64,000 nt of DNA from Hermatobates lingyangjiaoensis. Its lineage: Eukaryota > Arthropoda > Insecta > Hemiptera > Hermatobatidae. Below, piece by piece: positions 22,225 through 33,765 of the stretch (positions are counted from its first letter, which is position 1; each line of letters opens with the position of its first letter). Below the pieces are notes generated by a model that did not search any database, had not been told where the DNA came from, and saw nothing but the letters and a program-made list of their open reading frames with translations. The stretch is taken from contig JAPFBL010000603.1 in assembly GCA_026182355.1 (NCBI GenBank), positions 124,001 to 188,000 on the forward strand, written 5' to 3'. Both the position numbers and the translations under genes were made by a program.

Positions 22225-22557
22225 GGTCAGTCTCCAGATACTGAAATTGGACGGGTTTATGTTTATGACTTGGATGATTGGGATCTCCCAGACAAAAAAT
22301 TCTATTGGGAGAGCATAGAAAATCCAAGATTTAAACTAAACGAAGATACAGGAATGATAACGATGAGGCATGGAACTCGCCAGGGAAGATACCATCTTAG
22401 GTTTAAAGTCTATGATAGAAAACATACTCAAACCGATGTCCCAGCCAATGTCACTGTCACTGTCAAAGAAATACCTTACGAGGCTGTCATCAAGTCAGGA
22501 TCCATCCGGCTAGCAGGTGTCTCCGATGAGGATTTCATCAGAATATGGAACTACAGG
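22225..22557 (+). CDS. CadN: CadN exon (window exon 8): membrane-proximal cadherin domain
   Basis: A 333-nt exon, 111 codons, phase 0. The acceptor follows tttcattaacag and the donor is AGG|gtaatg. It reads GQSPDTEIGRVYVYDLDDWD, then FYWESIENPRFKLNEDTG, then GRYHLRFKVYD, then VPANVTVTVKEIPYEAV. This is the cadherin-fold region following the calcium repeats in arthropod classical cadherins; it lacks DINDN linkers. The sequence is very well conserved relative to insect CadN as I know it. Confidence 0.95.
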
Positions 22558-22664
22558 GTAATGTATTAATATTCTCTTGTATAACAAAATATTTTCTTTG
22601 TGTTAGTCTAGAATCCATAATTGCATGAAATCATTGAAATTTGTTTATTATGAACATAATAATC

Positions 22665-23263
22665 ATTATTAATATGGCAAACTTGTTTTGATCGCTGTGC
22701 ACCCTAGTTTTCCAGCCATTTACACTATTAGATCAAATCAGGCCGACGATTTAACGTGTTGCCCTGTGTGTCATCTCCAAGTTTAGCCACCCAAACTTGG
22801 GGTGTCTGAGGTGAACCTCGCGGAGGCGGGCACCACGATTCTACGTCGCGCATTAGACCAATATAAACTATTCGCGCAATTATACCAGGGGGGGCGAGAA
22901 AACAATAAAACGACAGTTATACCCCCGGTACTAAGGTGGCTCATTTACCTCACTACCATATGACGCCAGACCTGAGGTTGTAAACGTTCTCTTTTTTTCT
23001 TCCCACATCATAGATGTACTGGAGATATGCCTTCGAATATTGTCCTTTAAACGATACTTCGTAGAGCTCGCTTACCTCTTTGCCAGTTATTATCTGAACC
23101 TTCATCCTTGAGATAACCATTAATATGGCAAACCATCATACCTCGTAAGGTGCCAGTACTTACTACAGTAGGTTAGTTGCGATCAAAGATGGACAACGTC
23201 CGAAAGCGCTCCAACGACTCCAATATCATCTTACGAGGTATGACGGTTTGCCATATTAATAAT
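22665..23263. mobile_element. MITE with terminal inverted repeats attattaatatggcaaac
   Basis: The left end (22665-22682) and right end (23246-23263) are exact 18-bp inverted repeats. An internal copy of the left end at about 23119 forms a 31-bp inverted repeat with the right end (catacctcgtaag / cttacgaggtatg). This suggests one MITE nested in or derived from another. GC-rich interior (cctcgcggaggcgggcacc) unlike the surrounding intron. No coding capacity. Confidence 0.75.
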
Positions 23264-24394
23264 ATAAATCATACCAACCTCAGTGGTAATAATAATATGC
23301 ATGTATATAATAATCATTGTAATAATTCAAATTGCTTTTTGAAAACGTGGATTTAGGAATATTTATAATTAACAACATATAAATTATAAACACAAAAAAA
23401 AGGACGACGAATATATTTTTAAGGAGGTGCTTAACTATTCCTACAAAAATATATAATTTACTTCCTTATTTTCAAAAACCAGTTTTCATTATTGTGATAA
23501 TCATTCTAATTACATAAATTAGGATAATTTCATTAGTACTATAGACTGAAATACTTAATATTGAAACAAAAATGTCTTGTCAAAGATGATGACAATATAT
23601 TGTTATTTAGTATGTTTAATGTTATCCAATAATGATGCACTTAATAGTTGTATGTGCTTGTCTGTTTAACTCATATTATTTATTTGAGTGTTGATGTCAC
23701 TCGATTCCAGTGAACTGAAGAAAGTGAAAAATCGAAAAGATACAGTATAAAATGGCTAGCTGTGAATTTAAAAATTAGTCATTGTTATTGTTTTTGGCAT
23801 AATGTGAGTTATGCACTAGAATATATATTTGAATTTTTTTCCAATGTTACATATAGTCATTTTAAGTATTTCATTGAAAAACTCAAGACTATAGCGATGA
23901 CTCTTTTATTGTGTATGTGCATACATTTCAATATTTGTAAACAAATTGCTAAATTCTTATAATGGTTCAATTTAGAATAAGTAATCTTTATTGCCCCTGT
24001 TTTTGTTAGTCGTCCTTTACTACAAGTTCAATAATTATTTATTACAAACTTACAAGCGTATTAGTACCAGTAAGTATTCCTCTAACCTAACACCTCCCTT
24101 TTAGAAGCCAATTCATTATTTTTTCAATATTTCCCACTTACAGGTTTCCTTCTTACTTTAGCAGGTTTGATAATTTTCATAAAAACCCACTTTTCAGATG
24201 TTTTTTCTTCCATTGTTGCTTTGTCAGTCTTCAAACAATTTTATTTATCTTAATATGGAGTCCTAACATTTGTATAGCATTGGTTCATTATAGAAGTTAT
24301 AGAAGTGCCTTTAATCAGTACCTGATTTTGCAGAGGATTGGTACTGATAACTTAAAATTTTTTTTAGGGCATGAGGGATAGTGTATTTTTCACG
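23264..24394. other. Intron, nothing recognised
   Basis: AT-rich intron. A short plus-strand frame at 23762-23962 has no recognisable features. Confidence 0.5.
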
Positions 24395-24396
24395 TA

Positions 24397-24957
24397 CAGT
24401 CTTTTTACGAAAATAAGACACTGTCTTACTTCATTTTTAGGTCAAAATCCGTGCTAGGGCTTATTCTCGGGGAGGGTTTCAAGTACATTAAGTAAATTTA
24501 CATTTTTTTGTTTAATATTTATTTTTATACAGAAATTTAAATTTATTCGATTACAGTCATGTCATCTTCTGGAACAACGTCATAAATTATCAAAATTTAA
24601 AATTCGGTTCTGATTTTCCTCCAAATCTATTTTCTGTAGAATCATTGGTCTGAATCTCTCATGTCTTGCAATATAGCTGAGGTTAAATTAATACTTCTTG
24701 CCTAAGTAGCCTCCTTCAAACGAACTTTAGAGGTAAACAAGGAATTTCTTGAAATATTTGTTTCCAAAGAATTCTCTGAAATATTACGTCAGCTAGAGAG
24801 ATACCTACTACATTCAACAGTAATTTTTTAACGAATTATATTTTTCACATTATCTTAACTAGGACCTATTTTCAGGGGAGGGCTTATAGTCCAAAACGTC
24901 CCGAAAATCACGCTAGGACTTATTTTCGGGGGATGTCTTATTTTCGGAAAAAGACGG
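24397..24957. mobile_element. MITE with TA target duplication (AAATAAGAC ends)
   Basis: The left end reads CAGTCTTTTTACGAAAATAA and the right end reads the complement, ..TTATTTTCGGAAAAAGACGG. They form imperfect inverted repeats of about 25 bp flanked by TA on each side (24395-24396, 24958-24959). Inside, gctagggcttattctcgggg and a further internal copy near the right end are typical of widespread animal MITEs of this type. TA duplication fits a Tc1/mariner-like mover. Confidence 0.7.
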
Positions 24958-25309
24958 TACTAAGTCTAGTCCGTGAGAGGAATCGTAAAGAAAAAAGGAG
25001 GTAGGATGATTACTGAACCTGAAGGAGCTATTGGTATCTGAGAAATGGTTTTCTCAGATGAATAAGTCTCATTTATTTTGTGTTTATAATTCTATCAATT
25101 TTTTTTTCGATTTATTATAATTCTGTCATTTAAGAAGTTGGCAATGTAACTCAGAAATCGTCCTTTAAGCCAATTTGTTAATATGGAGCGATAACATGTG
25201 GGATATAAAATCAGCCTCAACTCTATCAATGATACGTTCTGGATTTGAGAATATTTTTGGATAAAAGTGAATATGGGTAATACTTCTTTTTTGTTTCAAA
25301 CCAAATAGT

Positions 25310-25760
25310 TTATGTCAAAGTCCTCCGATGGTTCCAGTCTCCGTCGGTTGATTGTTGATCAATCGCTCCAACAGTTGTTTGATACAAGAGATATGAATCG
25401 TCTGCAGGATGAGGACAATTCAAGTGGTTTGACTGTTTTCAGTTGTGGGATTATTATATCTGTCTTCCGTTTTAGAGGAATCTCGATGTCCTCCTAAAGA
25501 TTATTAAGATTCTGCAGTAGTTCATACAGCAAGTCTTCTCAACAGTTTTGGGTAAAACATAATTGTGCACCTTCTCCAGGAGTAGTTGCTCTATACTCAT
25601 TTCAATTACAGTTTTGAAAAAGTATTGGTCATTTCTGTCATCTTTCTCCGTCACAGGAGTATTTCTTATTCCATTTCGCGCATCAGAGCTCACAACCCTG
25701 GAAGCTTTGATTGCGAAATGTATAAAGTACGGATTTCGAACTTCAAACCCTTGATGAGAA
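25310..25760 (-). pseudogene. Possible degenerate coding sequence of unknown origin
   Basis: The minus strand holds frames that look protein-like: VVSSDARNGIRNTPVTEKDD, then QYFFKTVIEMSIEQLLLEKV (25472-25693). In another frame further along it reads IPLKRKTDIIIPQLKTVKPL. Base composition is less AT-rich than the neighbouring intron. I do not recognise the protein, and it is broken by stops and a frame change. It could be a decayed transposon or processed pseudogene, or chance. Confidence 0.3.
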
Positions 25761-25910
25761 CGGCAATATCAACACCTTTCTTAACCTCTGACTCCTATAT
25801 CACAGTTGTTACTTCACTTTATTGTAATCGCACAGTAATGGGCTATCCATTTTTTTTAACTTTTTTTTTTTTTTTAAAATCGTCTTGATAATGCATTATT
25901 CATGTTTCAG

Positions 25911-26117
25911 ACACAAAGTGTCATCAAGAGCAGGCTGGACAGGATGAAAGATAAACTAGCTGAACTTTTAAACACAGACAGAGAGAACGTAGACATATTC
26001 AGTGTCCAGTTAAAGAGCAGATTTCCTCCCGTTACCGATATTAGATTCTCTGCCAGAGGCTCTCCCTACTTCAAACCCGTCAAGCTTAATGGACTGGTTC
26101 TCATGCACAGAGAAGAG
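25911..26117 (+). CDS. CadN: CadN exon (window exon 9): membrane-proximal domain
   Basis: A 207-nt exon, 69 codons, phase 0. The acceptor follows tcatgtttcag and the donor is GAG|gtatat. It reads SVIKSRLDRMKDKLAELLNT, then VDIFSVQLKSRFPPVTDIRF, then YFKPVKLNGLVLMHREE. This is the helical and beta region between the cadherin repeats and the first EGF in arthropod CadN. Confidence 0.94.
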
Positions 26118-26519
26118 GTATATATTACTCATTACATATGAGGATGATTAATTTAATTTATAAAAGAAATATCCACGAATATACGATAATATAACACTAA
26201 TCATTATAGACGCAAATGGTAAATAAAATACACAGGTATTATTAAATTGTAAACATCAATTTAACAATTTTTAATGCTAATAGAGTTACCTGTAACGAAT
26301 TTCAATATACTCAGTATTACATATGTTTCATGTATGTATGCATGCATTCACACAGGCTTGACAATGTCATGCATGCTCAGAACGTTAGTGCAAAGTACTA
26401 AAGGACCTTACTTTAAAATCAGATATCAGTAAAACTATTACTAACTTATTTGTCTTTCAGATAGCTTGTTGGGAACACACAATTTTACATATAATTTGTA
26501 TCGTAGAGTACACTATTTT

Positions 26520-26960
26520 TCTTTCTCGAGCTTTGGCCCAGCATTAAACTCTTCTCAATGAAACAAATTTAAGCCAAAGTTTCGTCTATATTTGTAGACA
26601 TCTTCAGAGCTATGTCAATACAGAATTAATTACAATGAAAAAAATGTTACATTATTGTATGAATATACGAGCAGATTTCGTATACGTATACGTACTATAC
26701 GTATATACTATACTATACTATATACGTATACTATATACTATACTATACTATACGTATATACTATATACGTATATACGTACTATACGTTTCGTATACGTAT
26801 ACGTACCTTCTTATTACATATATAGTTAATGGAACTTACATTGTTTTCATATTATTATAATTAATTCTGTATTGATGTAGCCCTCAAGTTGTTTACAAGT
26901 TTTGACGAAACGTTGGCTTAAAAGTGTTTTGTTGAGAAGTGTATACGTTGAACAACCTCG
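26520..26960. repeat. Foldback repeat around a TATACG microsatellite
   Basis: The left arm (about 26570-26640) and right arm (about 26855-26930) are reverse complements, with hammerhead-like cores at 26572-26611 (minus) and a damaged one at 26877-26925 (plus, GACGAAACGTTGGC). Between them, 26685-26815 is made of tatacg/ctatacta variants, itself highly palindromic. Same family as the 54.0-54.3 kb element. Confidence 0.7.
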
Positions 26961-27063
26961 AGAAAGAAAATTAGTGTAGAATATATTTTGCTGAGATAAG
27001 AAGACATTGAATCATCGTGTGGTCATATAGATACTGTTATGTATAGTTGATAACAAGATTTCA

Positions 27064-27233
27064 CAATAAACACATGAAACAAAAATCAACGTCCAAACCA
27101 CAGTAAGAACTCAGAAAAAAGACTAAACTGTTTCAAGCGGTCTTCGTCAGAGCCAAATCTCAACTCAGTTGAGTTCATCTCAAAAATATATTAGTCTTTT
27201 TTCTGATTTCTTACTGTGATTTGCTCGTTGATG
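27064..27233. repeat. Foldback repeat, GAAAGATCTTAGTC family (degenerate copy)
   Basis: The arms are opposed, with ccaaaccacagtaagaactc and its partner ttcttactgtgatttgctcg. The minus-strand core gtcttcgtcagag lies at 27121-27154. Related to the 33.8 and 63.6 kb elements. Confidence 0.65.
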
Positions 27234-27257
27234 TAGTGTTGTACATATATAATATCA

Positions 27258-27835
27258 ATATTTCACATAAACACGTGAAATAACAATCAATGATCAAACC
27301 ACAATATGAAAATGGAGAAAAGATTGAGATCTTTCAACCTTAACAAGCTGTTTCGTCAGTGTCAATAACTCAACTGACTCTGACGAATTGTGGTTGATCA
27401 TTTGTATATATAATCAGTTTGGGTTTTGACCCTGACGAAGACCACTTGTTACGGTTGCAAGATCTTAGTCTTTTTTTTTTTTCATTGTAGGGTAAAAATC
27501 TAATGAAATGGTCTCCACATATAAAACTTTTAATGATATAAACAACGCGTTTCGAACACGTAGTGTTCTTCTTCAGGCATTAACTAAAAAATACAATGAC
27601 ACCAGAGAGTTATCTATAGTACAAAGTAAATAAGTACAAAAATTAATACAAAATAAAATAATGAAAATGGAGAAAAGATTGAGATCTTTCAACCTTAACA
27701 AGCTGTTTCGTCAGTGTCAATAACTCAACTGACTCTGACGAATTGTGCTTGATCATTTGTATATATAATCAGTTTGGGTTTTGACCCTGACGAATAAAAT
27801 TTTTTTTTTTCATTTCATATTGCGGTTTGATCATA
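27258..27835. repeat. Composite foldback: one ribozyme-like repeat inserted into another
   Basis: A GAAAGATCTTAGTC-family repeat runs from 27258 (minus core 27325-27364, plus core 27427-27470). At about 27485 it is interrupted by a single-arm GAAACGCG-family copy (core 27530-27582, minus, to about 27655). Then a second copy of the first family follows (27660-27835), nearly identical over aatggagaaaagattgagat. The order records at least two insertion events. Confidence 0.7.
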
Positions 27836-27985
27836 TTTATATATATAGTCACATATAGTCATATCAATTCAGTTATCTAGATTTAAAAATGAATGTGGTT
27901 GCTATCTGTTGGAATTCTCTTGATATCATTTTAAAGGGAGATTTAATTGAGTTTTTATTACTAAAACACATGTTCTTGTTCGCAG

Positions 27986-28257
27986 ATTGAAAAGGAAGTA
28001 GGAATCAACATAACAATGGTTGGAATAGACGAATGCCTCTATGAAAATTTGAACTGCGAAGGTAGCTGTACAAACAATTTGGAAATAAGTAACTTTCCTT
28101 ACATGGTAAACGCCAATAAAACAGCTTTAGTGGGAGTAAGAGTAGACGTAGTGGCTGACTGTACTTGTGGTGCCAGGAACTTCACAAAAGGCGAATCGTG
28201 TAGGACCAACATTTGCCTTAACGGAGGTAGATGTCTTGACGGGAGATACGGTGTCAG
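27986..28257 (+). CDS. CadN: CadN exon (window exon 10): first EGF-like region
   Basis: The acceptor follows tcttgttcgcag and the donor is TCAG|gtataa. It reads VGINITMVGIDECLYENLNC and then a cysteine-rich stretch VVADCTCGARNFTKGESCRT followed by NICLNGGRCLDGRYGV. The cysteine spacing C-x(4)-C-x(5)-C at the end is EGF-like (NGGRC). Phase: two bases of a codon carried to the next exon. Confidence 0.94.
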
Positions 28258-28344
28258 GTATAAATTCTCATCATCCTATAATCTGTTAGACTTAATATTT
28301 GCCTTTTTTTTTTTTTTATTCTGATAAATAATTCCTTTCAATAG

Positions 28345-28550
28345 TTGTTGGTGTCCTCATGGATTCAGTGGTCCAAGATGTCAGCAAACATCAAGAAGTT
28401 TTAGAGGTAATGGCTGGGCTTGGTACCCTCCTTTGGAAATGTGTGGAAACAGTCATCTATCTTTAGAGTTTATTACAAGAAAACCCGACGGTCAGCTTCT
28501 CTACAATGGTCCTATAGTTCCTCCTGAACCTGAAGAAATCATTGTGTCAG
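28345..28550 (+). CDS. CadN: CadN exon (window exon 11): EGF end and LamG1 start
   Basis: The intron before it is only 87 bp; the acceptor follows cctttcaatag. The exon completes the EGF module (CWCPHGFSGPRCQ) and begins the first laminin-G-like domain: GNGWAWYPPLEMCGNSHLSL, then EFITRKPDGQLLYNGPI. The donor is TCAG|gtaaaa. Confidence 0.94.
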
Positions 28551-28668
28551 GTAAAAACTTATTTTATGAATTTTACTAATTCAAGTTATTCTTTCATCAA
28601 AAGTAAAAGTTGGTATTTGTTAATTATACACTTCAATATATATATATATATGATATTTTTTTTTTTAG

Positions 28669-28811
28669 ATTTCATATCTCTTGAATTAGAAAGAGGTCAT
28701 CCAAGACTTCTAATTGATTTTGGTTCAGGCACTTTGGAACTAAAAGTTAAAACAAAAAAGACTTTAGACGATGGGGAATGGCACAGAATTGATGTCTTCT
28801 GGGACACTGAG
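28669..28811 (+). CDS. CadN: CadN exon (window exon 12): LamG1
   Basis: The acceptor follows ttttttttag and the donor is GAG|gtaact. It reads DFISLELERGHPRLLIDFGS, then GTLELKVKTKKTLDDGEWHR, a typical LamG strand with the GEWH motif. Frame joins at both ends. Within LamG1. Confidence 0.94.
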
Positions 28812-29502
28812 GTAACTATACCATCTAAAAAAATTGGGAAATATCTATTTTTTTCAAAATTATTAAAATTCGGTATGTGTGATATCGTGTGTTTCAACCA
28901 TTTAGTGTCTTCCCACAATTTTACAGTATTTTGGGGGTGAGGACTGCAATCTCGGTAGAGAACTGCTTGCCCGGAACGGCTTATTTTTACAAAACATTTT
29001 GGTGTGGACACATCCTTAATTTTCGAAATATTGTTGAAATTATAGTATAATTTTTTAAAACACATTACACTTTTAAACTAAATATTTGTGGGGGACAACA
29101 CTGTGTGACTGAGGTAGCACTGATGAACAGATGATGGAGGTTAAAAAAGGTTGTAATAGTTTTGTATCCTAAGTTTTGTATTGTTGTGGTTTCTTACATG
29201 TGCGATTAAACAAAACATTTATAAATTGGACTTTGTGTTATTCGATTAACCACATATTCTTTAGAACTGTTTTCCAATTATTTATCATATTGGTTTGAGA
29301 TGTTTCAAAAAAAATAAAAACATTAAAATTAAAATATGAACAATTATAAATTCGTTTTAAATGACTTGTCAGTGCATAATTTGTATGTTTTGTCCCTTAT
29401 TACATTTCTATTATTTAATATTTGAAACTTCTATTTTTTGTTATGAATCATACAACAATCAGTTGAGCCAGCCCCTCCATGACAGGTGTTAAATGTTTTC
29501 AG
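28812..29502. other. Intron, nothing recognised
   Basis: About 690 bp of AT-rich intron. The minus-strand frame covering 28697-29065 is a shadow of the exon and intron. Confidence 0.55.
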
Positions 29503-29763
29503 AATGTGCGTCTCGTCATAGACTTCTGCAAGTCTGCGGAGATTTCCGAGTTGGAAGATGGAACGCCGCCTGAGTTTGACGACTCTTCGTGTCAGGCAAG
29601 GGGAGAGGTCCCGCCTTTCAATGAGTTTCTCAATGTCAACACGCCTCTCCAGGTTGGAGGTCGGTATGTAGAGCTGATCGACCCTACACTATATCATTGG
29701 CAGTATGAACCTTTCGGCAAACACTTTGATGGTTGCATTAGAAATATATTTCACAATAGCAAG
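29503..29763 (+). CDS. CadN: CadN exon (window exon 13): LamG1 end
   Basis: A 261-nt exon, 87 codons, phase 0. The acceptor follows gttttcag and the donor is AAG|gtattt. It reads NVRLVIDFCKSAEI, then PPEFDDSSCQARGEVPPFNE, then NTPLQVGG, and ends FDGCIRNIFHNSK, the conserved FxGCIRN motif that closes a laminin-G domain. Confidence 0.95.
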
Positions 29764-29833
29764 GTATTTTGTGTTGTTCTCAAGATTTAGTTAAATATGT
29801 TTTTCTTTTATTAATTGTTTTATATTATTTCAG

Positions 29834-30184
29834 TTGTATGACTTGGCTGGTCCTGGCTTGAGCAGGAATAGTTTTGGCGGCTGCCCTCAGACTGATGAAG
29901 TATGCCATAGTCAAGAGTCTACCTACCGGTGTTGGGAACATGGTGTCTGTTCTGGTAGTTTCACCGAGGCCAGGTGTCAGTGTTTGCCTGGTTATACAGG
30001 ACCGGCCTGTGCTCTCAAGACCTCCTCTGCCACCTTCAAGCCGCAGTCTTACGTCAAGTATGCCCTCAGCTTTGAGCCGGACAGGTTTTCTACTCAACTG
30101 CAGCTGAGGTTCAGAACAAGGGAGGAACATGGAGAGCTGTTCAGAGCCTCAGACCAACACAATCGCGAGTACGCCATACTAGAA
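29834..30184 (+). CDS. CadN: CadN exon (window exon 14): second EGF and LamG2 start
   Basis: The preceding intron is only 70 bp. A 351-nt exon, 117 codons, phase 0, with donor GAA|gtgagt. It reads LYDLAGPGLSRNSFGGC, then a six-cysteine EGF-like module (CWEHGVCSG, CQCLPGYTGPAC). LamG2 then begins: FKPQSYVKYALSFEPDRFST, then LQLRFRTREEHGELFRASD. GC content is clearly higher than in the introns. Confidence 0.95.
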
Positions 30185-31884
30185 GTGAGTGTAGAGCACC
30201 TTTTATTAATTATTTTTCACCTAGAAAAACAGAGTTTTTTTCCCGTAACTTTGATACTTATAAGCTGTATATCTCTAATGCTTTGAAAAGGGCAAAAGTC
30301 TTGTTCAGTCATTACTTGATACGCATTAACCATAGACGAACTACTTTAACGGGGACACCAACAGCCAGTAGAGTCACCATCACCAGCCCAACATTGCTAA
30401 CTTAGTTCGTTCAGTAGGAATGGTGTCTTCAACATAATTATGACCATTGACAATTACTGGCTATTGAATGTATCCGCAAGTACCTCATATCACAATGCGT
30501 CTCGTATATCTAAATCTTCTTTTCCCTTTGGATCATATTGAATATGAAAAAAATCATGGTAGTTTAAGTTTCTCATCTGTTCCTGTACTTCAGTCTTCTC
30601 GGTCCACGAAGTGATGGCTCCAGTAACCCTTTTAGGGGGACACTGAAATAGTTGGATATAGGATAATAACTTCGAAATTCTACTAGAACTAGTTTCTAAC
30701 TGCACTTACAAACAGTTATTTGTCATTATTCATCTGATCCAAATTCACAAGGCCACTCCACATCATTAAACATATTTATTTTCTATTTTTACGTATTTTT
30801 TCCAGATTGCCATTTGAAAAATATATTTACATTAATTACTCTAAATGCAAATCATCCGTTAATATTTATATTACAAAAAATTAAAAATCATTTAAATATA
30901 TCTCCAAATTTAAATCTACTTCGAAACCCTTCAATTACTTAAGGTCGGGAATCGGTTCGGGAAAGCTACTTAGTATAAAGTAACATATTTACTTTAATTG
31001 GGAAAAGACAATCAAAATTCTCAGCACAAAAGAAGGTATACGTAGAGACTTTTATTTATTTGATTGTTTAATTATTGTCTTATTTATTTATTATATTTTA
31101 TAATATATTGAAATTTTAATATTCAATTAAATTAGTAAACAATCTGGTGGTTCTATATTTTTTTTTAATTACGATTTCATTCTTTACCATAATCGTTAGG
31201 AGGTTTTTAAAAATTTTACAATGGATTCCTATTGGAATATTTTTCATAAGCATTAATTTTTTCAGTTAACCAAATTGTTATTTTTATTATGTAAGTCTAG
31301 AACTTTGAATGTTCTTAATGGAATAGAGTTTTTCCTACTGTGTTTGTTAGATTAAGCATTTCATGGTTTTCTTTTCGTGAGAAAACAGTTTCTTAAATGT
31401 CTTCACAGGTAAAGTCTTAAGATTAATAAGCATTTCAAAGAATAGTTATATTATGGATGTAAATTAATCTATAAAAGTTGAAAGGTTGGTATAAAAAATA
31501 TATAAACCCTGAACTGTAATGCGAATAAATCCCGAAAAAAATATATAATAAACCTTATGTTGTTTAATCGTATTTGTTGTACAGTTAAGTTGGTTTTATA
31601 CATTGTATAAACCAGGGGTATTTAAAGTTGTTTCGCTGATGTTCATGTTTAGAAACTATACTAAGACAACATATGGTAATATATGCGAAAGAGAAGAAGT
31701 CGTATGCAAAAATATACAAAATTACCAATCTGTAGTGTATTAAATAAGCTCAATCAATCTAATGTAGATATAGTGACTTTTAAATTGAATAGGTGAAAAG
31801 AAAAAGAACGGTTGACTGAAAATGTCGATTGATTCCATCACACAAAATTAAGTTAACATTTTTGAAACAAAATAAATATAAATC

Positions 31885-32065
31885 ATTAGTTGTGCAATCC
31901 GTAATTGTGTGGTATTTACTCATTCTGAGGTAAAATGGATAAACAAACAAAAGTCTCCACACAAATGAAGTTTTATTCAACACAAAGTGTTCGAAACGGG
32001 TTGAATAAAAACTTCATTTGTGTGGAGACTTTTGTTTGTTTATCCATTTTACCTCAGAAAAAATA
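31885..32065. repeat. Foldback, GAAACGGG variant of the GAAACGCG family
   Basis: The arms are opposed around a central caaagtgttcgaaacgggtt; the outer sequence ctgaggtaaaatggataaac and its complement form the arms. The flank ttgtgcaatccgtaattgtgtggtatttac resembles the border of the 18.6 and 21.4 kb copies. Confidence 0.65.
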
Positions 32066-32504
32066 AATATAATGTAATATCACTAACGATGTTTAATTTA
32101 TTTTGTAGCAATAATCATTGATATTATTTTGACTTTTTATGTCCAATCATGTTATTTATAATGTTTTGAAACGAAATCTAACGATCAGATCTTATTACAA
32201 AATTAGTCCTATTCAAATCTTTGTTTTTTTCTTTAAGTTTATAATCATGAACATCGGCATATCAGTAAAAAATGATGAAATGTTACTTTGAATCTAATTA
32301 CTGCTTTTTATATAATATAACTAGTTATTTCAGGATATTTAACTAGTTATTGTGAAGTTTGGTCAGCATTCTGTTATACTTTTTGAGTTTGGAGAGGGCC
32401 AGTTAAAAATTAACAGGAACAGGTAGATTGGAAGGAACCTAAGTAGAAGAAGGAAACTAGAAATGTTTCCACACATAATACTTCATTTTTAAACTCTATT
32501 TACA

Positions 32505-33025
32505 TCAACAAGCAGAAATACCCGGCGTTGCCCGGGTCTAGAAGTTTTAAGTATAAAATTTGAAATGATCGAAATGAAAATTGGGTTCAATATTATTTTA
32601 TGCATTTTTGTCTTACGATTCTTCATTCATAATCTACAGTCCCTTGGACGTTTTTTAACATTTTCAGGAGAATAGTGGTACCTAGGCTATGAAAGAAGCA
32701 TCCTAGAGCAAAATATCATTATATAACTTTGAGCTCAATTTTTATTTCCAACATTTCATATTTTATGCATTAAGGCCGTAGACGCCATATTTCTTGACAA
32801 AAAATGCAAAAACTCAAAATCGGCAAATTTTTGAGGTTTTTGGGCCCTAGGGGGCCGGGGTTAGGATGCCCCAAAGAGTTTAATAGCCTAAAACCACCCC
32901 AAGACCTATAGAAAGTGCCTTGCAAAAGAATATTTGAAAAAGGTCCATTGTAGGCCGAATCCATAAGGTACAAACATACATACATACATACAGAACCACG
33001 AAGAGAATTTATATATATAGATATA
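32505..33025 (+). mobile_element. SINE-like repeat with (CATA)n tail (full-length copy 1)
   Basis: Begins near caagcagaaatacccggcgt, passes through ttgcccgggtctagaagt and gggccctagggggccgggg, and ends aaggtacaaacatacatacatac, then gaagagaatttatatatata. Nearly identical copies lie at 47.7, 48.2 and 49.0 kb. It ends about 30 bp before the acceptor of exon 15. No protein; likely mobilised by another element. Confidence 0.75.
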
Positions 33026-33056
33026 TTTTGAGTTTTTTATGCTATTTTTTTTTCAG

Positions 33057-33170
33057 ATAAAGGACAGTAAATTGCACTTCAGATACAATTTAAACAGTCT
33101 AAGGACGGAGGAGAGGGACATTTGGCTAAGTGCTGTTACTGTTGACAATGGTCAATGGCACACTGTCAGG
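33057..33170 (+). CDS. CadN: CadN exon (window exon 15): LamG2
   Basis: A 114-nt exon, 38 codons, phase 0. The acceptor follows ttttttttcag and the donor is AGG|gtaaga. It reads IKDSKLHFRYNLNSLRTEE, then WLSAVTVDNGQWHTVR, the LamG strand pair with the GQWH motif. Confidence 0.94.
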
Positions 33171-33765
33171 GTAAGAAAGCTACTTATCCACCTTTGTAAA
33201 ATATATGCACTTTCCCTTCAAACCCAAACAGCTTCTTACTAAAATATTGTGTAAACTTGGTTTGAAATGTTTTCACAGTTATTAATGAATTGAATAAATA
33301 TAAGCGTTTTTCTTTCAAAGTAATTATTTGCTTATAAATGTATAATATTCTTTCATCAATTTAATTATGATTCCCATGAATGTGGAATAGACTTACGATC
33401 AAAATGAGTTACAACTTGATATTTCTGCTCAACCGGCTGTGTGGCATACGTGTCCAAGTGAACAATACCGTCAGTTAATTTCGATGTGACTTACAAGCTA
33501 GCAAATGAAATATTATCGCAAATACCGATTAATTTTTCAGATTTATATTTTATATAAAGAGTTTTTATATCATTTAACATATATTATGCTATATTTATTA
33601 TATTATTATTTTATATGCTAAATTATATTAAGGAAATTTTAAATTTATTTATTTGTTTTAACAACTTCTTTTATAGGCGTGGTAGAAAGTGTGAAACGTA
33701 TTTGTTATATGTCCCCCATGTAACAAATTGTTTTGGCTTTATGAATACCTGAATTTGTATATATA
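33171..33765. other. Intron, nothing recognised
   Basis: AT-rich intron sequence without recognisable features. Confidence 0.5.

Larger units (their letters stand above)
30185..33056. other. Intron with one foldback and one SINE-like copy
   Basis: Contains the foldback at 31885-32065 and the (CATA)n-tailed element at about 32505-33025. A minus-strand frame at 30490-30705 is not recognisable. The remainder is AT-rich with nothing to report. Confidence 0.6.

Noticed and set aside
29825..30130. Minus-strand and second plus-strand frames at exon 14
   Set aside because: Shadows of the GC-rich CadN exon; the true frame has EGF cysteines and LamG residues and joins its neighbours.
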